The notes under the pieces were generated by a model, which saw only the letters and a program-made list of their open reading frames with translations, ran no database searches and had not been told where the DNA came from. Below are positions 56,255-64,000 of a stretch of DNA of 64,000 nt, in pieces. The DNA is taken from contig NZ_FOJN01000002.1 of assembly GCF_900111805.1 (NCBI RefSeq), positions 124,001-188,000 of the forward strand. Reading direction: 5' to 3'. The DNA is from Rhodococcoides kroppenstedtii (lineage in GTDB: Bacteria > Actinomycetota > Actinomycetes > Mycobacteriales > Mycobacteriaceae). The translations under genes were made by a program, and so were the position numbers. How positions within the stretch are numbered: position 1 is the first letter of the stretch; every line of letters begins with the position of its first letter.

Positions 56255-57285
56255 GCTCCCGAGATGTCGGCGCGGGCGACCATGTCGACCGCCACGGGCT
56301 CACCGGACTCGAGGGAGAGCACACCGGCTTCGCAGACCGCGGCGGCGGCGTACCCGTCCCAGGCGCCGGGACCGCCGACGTAGTTGCCCGTCTCGGCGCC
56401 TGCGTGCACGGCGTCGACCCACCGCTGGATCTCCACGTCGTACGCCTGACCGAACCGCTTGACGAAGCCCGGGGTGATGGTGCCGCCGCGGACGCCGGGT
56501 GCGGACGTCCGCACGAGGCCGACGTCGAGGCCGATCATGGCGCTGCCGCGCTCGGCGACCACTTCGGTCCTGACCTCGTAGGCGATGCCCGTGGTGACGA
56601 AGACCTCCGCGTCGACGTGCCGGCCGGACTCGGTGGTGAAGATCGCGATCTGCGGATCTCGAAGTCCCTCCGGCGCAGCGGGATTGGCCGACGGAGCGAT
56701 GATCTGGATCTTCGTGATCTCCTCGTCCAGCAGAAACCGGGCGACGTCGACCTCGTGCACCAGCGAGTCGCGCACGATCATGGCGCTGTCGAAGTGGGGC
56801 GGCACCTCGGGGTTGCGGTGCGCGCAGTGCACCACGAGGGCGCGGCCCAGGTCGCCGGAGTCGAGGAGCGCCTTGAGCTGCTCGTACTCGCGGTCGAAAC
56901 GGCGCATGAAGCCGACCTGGATCAGCTTCTTGCCGGTCGCGGCTTCCGCCCGGACCACCTCGAGCGACGTCTCGACGGACGTCGTCAGCGGCTTCTCGCA
57001 CATCACGGGCTTGCCGTGCTCGAGGCACGCCAGCAGCTGCTTCTCGTGCGTGGGGCCGGGGGTGGCGAGGACGACGGCGTCGACCTCGGGATCGGCGATG
57101 GCGTCGATGGGGTCCTCGACCACGCGGGCACCGGGGACGGTGTCGGCGATCTCGCGGGCCCGCTCGGTGACGTAGTCGTTGACGACGGCGACGCGAGCGC
57201 CGGAGATGGTCCGGGTGATGCGCTGGACGTGGTCGGCGCCCATGCGCCCGACACCGAGGACGGCGATGCGGAGTTCGGAATTCAC
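56251..57285 (-). CDS. iolG: Inositol 2-dehydrogenase (Gfo/Idh/MocA family)
   Basis: A 344-residue NAD-dependent enzyme oxidising myo-inositol to 2-keto-myo-inositol (scyllo-inosose). Start GTG 57285 (VNSELRIAVLGVGRMGADHV) has the Rossmann motif GVGRMG. The catalytic EKP motif is in HGKPVMCEKPLTTSVETSLE (about 90-109). Downstream are IQVGFMRRFDREYEQLKALL, DSLVHEVDVARFLLDEEITK (HEVD with catalytic Asp/His) and a C-terminal WVDAVHAGAETGN. The order is that of IolG/IdhA proteins. It follows iolE by 29 bp, with the next gene overlapping by four bases. Confidence 0.92.
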   Translation of the reverse strand: MNSELRIAVLGVGRMGADHVQRITRTISGARVAVVNDYVTERAREIADTVPGARVVEDPIDAIADPEVDAVVLATPGPTHEKQLLACLEHGKPVMCEKPLTTSVETSLEVVRAEAATGKKLIQVGFMRRFDREYEQLKALLDSGDLGRALVVHCAHRNPEVPPHFDSAMIVRDSLVHEVDVARFLLDEEITKIQIIAPSANPAAPEGLRDPQIAIFTTESGRHVDAEVFVTTGIAYEVRTEVVAERGSAMIGLDVGLVRTSAPGVRGGTITPGFVKRFGQAYDVEIQRWVDAVHAGAETGNYVGGPGAWDGYAAAAVCEAGVLSLESGEPVAVDMVARADISGA

Positions 57286-57314
57286 TTCAGGGACGTCCGT
57301 TCTGGAAGGAGGTG

Positions 57315-58238
57315 TCAGGAGAAGGTGACGGCGGGAACGCCGCAGGAGCCGAGGTACTTTCGGGTGCGCTGCGCGATGGGCAGGGGAGCGTCGACCTCGC
57401 AGGGGTACATGTCCTGCTCGACGATCGCGAAGAGATCGGCGGTCAGCCGGCCCTCGGTCGCGAGCCGCTCGACGGTCTCGAGCAGCGGCGGCATCGCCGG
57501 AATACCCAGGGGCGGTTCGGTCATCGCGCCCAGCCGGACCGCCTCGCCGAACGGCAGGTCCTCGGCGAGCACCTTGTCGCGCACCGCTTCGTCGACCTGC
57601 TTGAGGTGGAGGTACCCGATGCGCTCGGGAGCGCGCTCGATGATGGCGATGTTGTCGCCGCCGCAGTAGCTGATGTGGCCGGTGTCGAGGCAGAGGTTCA
57701 CGAACTCGCTCGAGGTGCCGTCGAGGAAGCGGTAGACGTTCTCCTCGGTGTCGACGTGGCTGTCGGCGTGCGGGTGGTACTGCGCCTTGACGCCGTACTG
57801 CTCGAACATCCGCTTGCCGAGCTCGTTCATGCCCTCGGTCTTCTTGCGCCACTGGTCGGCGGTGAGGTTCCGGTCCTCCAGGACGGCGCCCGTGGACGGG
57901 TCGCGCCACATCTCGGGGATGACGACGACGTGCTTGCCGCCGACGGCGGCGGTCAACTTGGCGACGTCCTCGATCTGCGTCCAGACCGCGTCCCACGCGT
58001 CGTCCTGGTGGAGATGCTCGAAGACCGTGCCGGCGGACAGCTTCAGGTTCCGAGCCTCGAGTTCCGCCGTGAGCTTCTGCGGGTCGGTGGGCAGGTAGCC
58101 GAAGGGGCCGAGTTCGATCCACTCGTATCCGGACGCGGAGACCTCGTCGAGGAATCGCTCGTACGGGGTCTGCTGCGGATCCTCGGGGAACCACACGCCC
58201 CAGGAATCCGGGGCGGAACCGACGCGGATGACGCTCAT
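57315..58238 (-). CDS. iolE: IolE, inosose dehydratase
   Basis: A 307-residue TIM-barrel enzyme that dehydrates scyllo-inosose to 3D-trihydroxycyclohexane-1,2-dione. The N-terminus VGSAPDSWGVWFPEDPQQTP is the IolE signature. Other conserved blocks are GYEWIELGPFGYLPTDPQKL, QYHPHADSHVDTEENVYRFL (metal ligands), NLCLDTGHISYCGGDNIAII and YLHLKQVDEAVRDKV. ATG 58238 (MSVIRVGSAPDSWG) has AAAGGCTT ahead. It acts between iolG and iolD and is encoded in matching order, 53 bp after iolD. Confidence 0.93.
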   Translation of the reverse strand: MSVIRVGSAPDSWGVWFPEDPQQTPYERFLDEVSASGYEWIELGPFGYLPTDPQKLTAELEARNLKLSAGTVFEHLHQDDAWDAVWTQIEDVAKLTAAVGGKHVVVIPEMWRDPSTGAVLEDRNLTADQWRKKTEGMNELGKRMFEQYGVKAQYHPHADSHVDTEENVYRFLDGTSSEFVNLCLDTGHISYCGGDNIAIIERAPERIGYLHLKQVDEAVRDKVLAEDLPFGEAVRLGAMTEPPLGIPAMPPLLETVERLATEGRLTADLFAIVEQDMYPCEVDAPLPIAQRTRKYLGSCGVPAVTFS

Positions 58239-58291
58239 GGTGAAGCCTTTCGGGACTGGTTGTGCCTGATGTGCTGGGAAGGAAGAACGGG

Positions 58292-60243
<1,952 letters not shown>

Positions 60244-60247
<4 letters not shown>

Positions 60248-61152
60248 GCTCCTCGAGGTGGGGTGGTGGGGGTCCGATGCGGCTCGAGCGGGAGTCGGGG
60301 GTCGACCTGCTGGTCGGTCCAGGTGCCGCGGATCCAGGTGTGCTCGGGGTCGTCGACGATGTTCCAGGCGCGTTCGCCGCCCGGTCCGGCCATGACGTTC
60401 AGGTAGTACATGTGGTATCCCGGCGCGGCCACGGACGGCCCGTGGTAGCCGTGGGGTACGAGGACCACGTCGCCCGTGCGGACTTCCTCGAGCACCTCGA
60501 TGGGTCGCTCGGGGGTGCCGTACACGCGGTGGTAGCCGAAGCCGGCGGATCCGTCGGGGCCGTCGGCGATCTCGAAGTAGTAGATCTCCTCGAGGGCGGA
60601 CTCGTGCTCGGTGTTCTCGTCGTGCTTGTGCCCGGGGTAGGAGGACCAGTTGCCGCCCGGCGTGACCACCTCGCAGGCGATGAGCGAGTCCGCCTCGAAG
60701 GTGTCCGCGGTCCCGAAGTTGTGGACCTCGCGGCTGCAGTTGCCCGCCCCACGCAGCTCGACCGCGACGTCGCTCGCCGGCACGTACCGGAACGGCAGCC
60801 GCGTCCGCGCGCGGGCACCGCACAGAGCGAAGCGACCACCCGAGGTGCTGGCGACGGCGTACGACGAGTCCCGCCCGACGTAGGCGAAATCGGACGGGCC
60901 GTCGAACACCGTGGCGCGACCGGCCAGGTCGACCGTCTCGCCGTCGCAGGTGACCGTGGCCGAGCCGGACAGCGGCACCACCATGATCTCGTCGTCACCG
61001 GACTCGAGCTCGGCGGACTCGCCGGCCGCGAGGCGCAGCGTGCGCAGGCTCGACTCGCTCCAGCCGGCCGACTCGGGTGTGACCACCACGTCGAACGGGG
61101 CGTCGGCGGAGGCGCCGACCGGGATGTAGTACTCGGAGTTCACGGCCGTCAC
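60244..61152 (-). CDS. iolB: IolB, 5-deoxy-glucuronate isomerase
   Basis: A 302-residue bicupin that isomerises 5-deoxy-D-glucuronate to 2-deoxy-5-keto-D-gluconate. The second cupin carries the metal site: NWSSYPGHKHDENTEHESAL (HKHD, about 170) and EEIYYFEIADGPDGSAGFGY, then VVLVPHGYHGPSVAAPGYHM (about 225). The first cupin is degenerate (DDEIMVVPLSGSATVTCDGE). NIVDDPEHTWIRGTW at the end is conserved in the family. GTG 61152 overlaps the aldolase stop (GTGA) and the stop overlaps iolD (ATGA), so it is translationally tied on both sides. Confidence 0.94.
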
Positions 61153-62096
61153 CGCACCATCGTCACGGCGGTGTCGACGGCCGCGGCCACGTCACCGTCG
61201 CGGGGGTAGAGCAGGGTGCGCCCGACGATGAGTCCGCGCACGGCCGGAATCTCCAGCGCGCGCGACCAACTGGCGAACGTTTCCTCGGGCGCCTCCTGCG
61301 GGTCGCCGCCGAGCAGCAGCGTCGGCAGGGTGGTCGCGTCCATGACGCGCTCCATGTCGGCGACGACGGGCAGCTTGAGCCACGTGTGCGACGACGTCGA
61401 CCCGAGACCCTGAGCGACGTGCATGCTCTTGATGACGGCATCGGTGGACAGGTCGTTGACCACCTTGCCGCCCTCACGGCGGCTGAGGAACGGCTCGAGC
61501 ATCGCGATCAGGCCGTGGGCGGCGAGCTCGTCGACGGCTCGCGCCGTCGCGGTCATCATCGACAGCGTCCCCGGATCGTCGAGCGCGACGCGGTTGAGCA
61601 TCTTGGCGCCGTTCATCCGGGCCTTGGCGGTGGAGGCGGCCGTGGCTCCGGTCATGCGGTCGTCGAGTTCGAACGACGCGCCGGCCAGTCCGCCGCGGTT
61701 CATCGACGAGAACACCACCTTGTCCTCGAGCGCGCCGAGGAGCACGAGATCGTCGAGGATGTCGGCCGTCGCGAGCACGCCGTCGACGCCGGGGTTCGCG
61801 AGCGCCGTGCGCAGTCGGTCGAGCAGCTCGGTGCGGCTGTTCATCGCGGTGGCGTTCGAGCCGACCGACAGCGCTCCGCGCGCCGGGTGGTCGGCGGCGA
61901 CGATCATCAGTCGGCCGTTGCCGCGGACGGTGGGCCGCGTGGTGCGGGTGGCCCAGGCGCGCTCGATCGCGCCGGGGTCGCTCGCGCGCACCGCGGTCAC
62001 GTCGGCGTAGGTCCGGGCGGCGGGCGTCGCGCCGAGAGTCGGTGCGGCCGAGTCGGTCTCGCGGGATTCGGTGTCGGTGAGGACGGTGTCAGACAT
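61149..62096 (-). CDS. Aldolase-fold protein of the inositol operon (Cgl0159-like)
   Basis: A 315-residue (beta/alpha)8 protein resembling the class I aldolase/deoxyribose-phosphate-aldolase superfamily and the Cgl0159-type protein of corynebacterial iol clusters. Key stretches: GRLMIVAADHPARGALSVGS (about 62-81), GVDGVLATADILDDLVLLGA, AKMLNRVALDDPGTLSMMTA, SSHTWLKLPVVADMERVMDA, with a lysine at the expected strand-6 Schiff-base position (LKLPVV), and LLLGGDPQEAPEETFASWSR. In this operon the step lacking an enzyme is cleavage of 2-deoxy-5-keto-gluconate-6-phosphate (IolJ), so this protein is the best candidate. That assignment is inference from context. ATG 62096 overlaps iolC by 8 bp. Confidence 0.75.
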   Translation of the reverse strand: MSDTVLTDTESRETDSAAPTLGATPAARTYADVTAVRASDPGAIERAWATRTTRPTVRGNGRLMIVAADHPARGALSVGSNATAMNSRTELLDRLRTALANPGVDGVLATADILDDLVLLGALEDKVVFSSMNRGGLAGASFELDDRMTGATAASTAKARMNGAKMLNRVALDDPGTLSMMTATARAVDELAAHGLIAMLEPFLSRREGGKVVNDLSTDAVIKSMHVAQGLGSTSSHTWLKLPVVADMERVMDATTLPTLLLGGDPQEAPEETFASWSRALEIPAVRGLIVGRTLLYPRDGDVAAAVDTAVTMVR

Positions 62097-63087
62097 GGGC
62101 GGGCTCCGTCGGGTCGGCTGCGGACGCGTCCGCGAGTGCGGCGACTTCGTCCGCGGTGGGCATGGCGGTGGAGCATTCGAGCCGGGAGGCGACGATGGCG
62201 CCGGCGGCGTTGGCGTGACGCAGGATCTTCTCGAGCGGCCAGCCGGCGAGCAGGCCGTGGCAGAGCGATCCGCCGAAGCTGTCGCCCGCGCCGAGTCCGT
62301 TGACCACGTCGACGGGGTTCGGCGGGACCTCGACCCGCTCGGTGCGGGTCTTGCCGAGCACGCCCCGCGGGCCCTGCTTGACGATGGCCAGATCCAGGCC
62401 GAGGTCGAGGAGGGCGTCGGCCGCGCGATCGGGATCGGTCTCACCGACGGCCACCTCGCACTCCTCGCGGTTGCCGACGGCGACGGTGACCTGCGCGAGG
62501 GCGCGCTGGACCTGCTCCGTCGCGGCGGCGGGGGAGTCCCAGAACATGGGCCGGTAGTCGAGGTCGAGCACGGTGAGCGGCGCCCGACCGCGGGCGTCCC
62601 ACGCCGTGAAATGCGCACTGCGGCTCGGCTCTTCGGACAGTCCGGTGACCGTGGACCAGTAGAGCGCGGCCGCCCGCACGGCGTCGGCGTCGATGTCGTC
62701 GGGGCGGATCTGCAGGTCGGGGGCCGTCGGCTTCCGGTAGAAGTACAGCGGGAAATCGTCCGGCGGGAAGATCTCGCAGAAGGTGACGGGCGTGGCGTGG
62801 GCGGGATCGGTGACGACGAACGACGCGTCGACGCCGAGGCGCTCGAGCTCGCCGCGCACGTAGCGTCCGAAGGGATCGTCGCCGGACCCGGAGATCAGGG
62901 CGCTGCGCCGGCCGAGGCGCGCTGCGGCGACGGCGACGTTGGCGGCGCTGCCGCCCAGGAACTTGCCGAACGTGGTCACGTCCGCGAGGCCGACCCCGGT
63001 CTGCAGCGGGTAGATGTCGACACCGCTGCGCCCGATGGCCAGGACGTCGAATCCGGCGTGCGGCGTGTCGGGTGCGGCTGTGGTCAC
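62089..63087 (-). CDS. iolC: IolC, 5-dehydro-2-deoxygluconokinase
   Basis: A 332-residue PfkB-family kinase phosphorylating 2-deoxy-5-keto-gluconate. The N-terminal signature is FGKFLGGSAANVAVAAARLG (about 40-59). The IolC-specific segment is VTFCEIFPPDDFPLYFYRKP. The C-terminal GAGD motif is VDVVNGLGAGDSFGGSLCHG (about 261-280, catalytic Asp). GTG 63087 (VTTAAPDTPHAGFDVLAIGR) is the start. It is the first gene of the minus-strand iol operon, and its promoter must lie in the 231-bp spacer shared with the divergent GntR regulator. Confidence 0.93.
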   Translation of the reverse strand: MTTAAPDTPHAGFDVLAIGRSGVDIYPLQTGVGLADVTTFGKFLGGSAANVAVAAARLGRRSALISGSGDDPFGRYVRGELERLGVDASFVVTDPAHATPVTFCEIFPPDDFPLYFYRKPTAPDLQIRPDDIDADAVRAAALYWSTVTGLSEEPSRSAHFTAWDARGRAPLTVLDLDYRPMFWDSPAAATEQVQRALAQVTVAVGNREECEVAVGETDPDRAADALLDLGLDLAIVKQGPRGVLGKTRTERVEVPPNPVDVVNGLGAGDSFGGSLCHGLLAGWPLEKILRHANAAGAIVASRLECSTAMPTADEVAALADASAADPTEPAHV

Positions 63088-63171
63088 GTGATCTCCCGGG
63101 GTGTGGGTCGGCGGTGTCGGTAAACGGTGAGCGGATACGGCCCGCGACTACTGTGCGCCGCACCACACCGG

Positions 63172-63211
63172 AATGTCAACAGTTTGTCCTGACATTCTAA
63201 CTTGATGTCAT
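63172..63211. promoter_or_regulatory. Operator-like cluster of TGTCA half-sites between iolC and its regulator
   Basis: AATGTCA (63172-63178) and TGACATT (63190-63196) form a perfect inverted repeat separated by 11 bp. A third half-site, GATGTCAT (63204-63211), repeats the arrangement after 7-8 bp. On the minus strand the first half-site gives GTTGACATT, which contains a -35-like TTGACA pointing to iolC. Site spacing of about one to one and a half helical turns suits a dimeric GntR repressor. That the neighbouring regulator binds here is inference. Confidence 0.6.
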
Positions 63212-63318
63212 ATCGGCGCGGATCACCTACACTCACACCACTCGACGGTGCGCTGCGTCACGGTCGAGTCCGCATCCCGAGGTGACCACGCCTCGTCTCG
63301 CTGTCGATCGGAGACCGA

Positions 63319-64000
63319 GTGAACCACCCGCTCAGCGCGCCGCAGCTGGCCGTGGAGTTGGACCGATCCAGCCCCGTCCCGCTGTACTACCAGCTCGCCC
63401 GCGCCATCGAGGAGGCCGTTCTCTCCGGGCAGCTCGCGCCGGGTGACCGCTTCGAGAACGAGTTGGCCCTGGCGGAACGGCTCAACCTCTCCCGGCCGAC
63501 CACCCGTCGGGCGATCCAGGAGTTGGTGGACAAAGGCCTGCTCGTCCGCAAGCGTGGCGTCGGAACGCAGGTGGTGCAGAGCCCCGTGCACCGTCCGGTC
63601 GAGCTCACGTCGCTGTTCGACGACCTGGCCCGCGCGGGACAGCACCCGAGTACCAAGCTGCTCGAGTACTCCGTCGGTCTGCCGGGGGACGAGGTGGCGC
63701 GCGAACTCAACATCGGCCCGGACGAAACCGTGGTCACGATCGCACGACTGCGCAGCACGCAGGGCGAGCCGCTCGCGCTGATGACCAACTATCTCCCTCT
63801 CGACCTCGCTCCGGAGCCCGCCGAACTGGAGGCGCAGGGGCTCTACCAGTCGCTGCGTACCAAGGGTGTGCACGTCCGTCTGGCTCGACAACGGATCGGC
63901 GCCAAGTCGGCCGGCCGTGAGGAGGCCGAGTTGCTCGACGAGAAGCTCCGCGCTCCGTTGCTCACCATGAACCGCACCGCCTTCGACGATTCCGGCAAGG
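63319..64000 (+). CDS. GntR/HutC-family regulator of the inositol operon (partial, runs off the window)
   Basis: 227 codons are visible from GTG 63319 (VNHPLSAPQLAVELDRSSPV) behind GGAGA, with no stop before the window edge. The winged-helix DNA-binding domain spans about residues 15-85: VPLYYQLARAIEEAVLSGQL, then LALAERLNLSRPTTRRAIQE and LVDKGLLVRKRGVGTQVV. From residue 95 a UTRA effector domain begins (LFDDLARAGQHPSTKLLEYS, ETVVTIARLRSTQGEPLALM, TNYLPLDLAPE). It diverges from iolC and shares its intergenic operator, so it is probably a repressor released by an inositol-derived compound. Confidence 0.9.
   Translation, partial: MNHPLSAPQLAVELDRSSPVPLYYQLARAIEEAVLSGQLAPGDRFENELALAERLNLSRPTTRRAIQELVDKGLLVRKRGVGTQVVQSPVHRPVELTSLFDDLARAGQHPSTKLLEYSVGLPGDEVARELNIGPDETVVTIARLRSTQGEPLALMTNYLPLDLAPEPAELEAQGLYQSLRTKGVHVRLARQRIGAKSAGREEAELLDEKLRAPLLTMNRTAFDDSGK

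Overview
The window is high-GC actinobacterial DNA. The best fit is Rhodococcus or a close Nocardiaceae relative. The reasons are an SOS-controlled imuA'-imuB / dnaE2 mutasome with mycobacterial-type LexA boxes, a 13E12-type DUF222/HNH endonuclease, MMPL, DUF732 and DUF3017 proteins, a SAM-IV riboswitch ahead of metY-metX, and frequent GTG starts with ATGA/GTGA start-stop overlaps. The genus is inferred from gene content, not from a marker gene.

Region 1 (about 0.2-13.2 kb) is an accessory island lying between the end of a lipase-like gene and the imuA' gene. It opens with a small XRE regulator. A lower-GC stretch follows with a HEPN/zinc-ribbon protein, a DUF4062 (TIR-like) protein, a four-CxxC zinc-ribbon protein and two unknown proteins, which together look like defence cargo. 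Next comes a sigma-factor-like protein preceded by a perfect CRP/GlxR-type palindrome, then an intact VirD4/TraD-like coupling ATPase. Beyond the ATPase the conjugation module is decayed: a DUF4913 gene, a PH-like/DUF732 gene and a long SCO6880/relaxase-like gene are all broken by frameshifts. I saw no integrase, tRNA or flanking repeat.

Region 2 (13.3-32.5 kb) is mostly housekeeping and stress genes. imuA', imuB and dinB form an overlapping operon behind an SOS box. Two enzymes and small proteins follow, then an ECF41-like sigma factor coupled to an NAD(P)-binding oxidoreductase, an MMPL exporter, surE and a PfkB kinase. dnaE2 is divergent from the kinase and has its own SOS box. After it come a DUF4349 lipoprotein, trmL, folD and a DUF3017 protein.

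Region 3 (30.6-46.1 kb) lies entirely on the minus strand. A SAM-IV riboswitch, a possible six-residue leader peptide, metY and metX are followed after about 160 bp by a 3,520-residue three-module NRPS (C-A-T x3, then TE) and a translationally coupled DrrA/DrrB-type ABC exporter. The NRPS and exporter together should make and export a small peptide, perhaps N-acylated.

Region 4 (46.3-53.9 kb) holds an MFS exporter, exodeoxyribonuclease III, trpS, a YihY/BrkB membrane protein, a D-Ala-D-Ala carboxypeptidase and a DUF222/HNH endonuclease with a possible third SOS box. A strong bidirectional terminator closes it.

Region 5 (53.9-64 kb) is a complete myo-inositol catabolic operon on the minus strand, in transcription order iolC, aldolase, iolB, iolD, iolE, iolG, isomerase, mmsA/iolA. 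A GntR-family regulator diverges from it and runs off the window. Three TGTCA-type half-sites lie between the regulator and the operon and are the likely operator.
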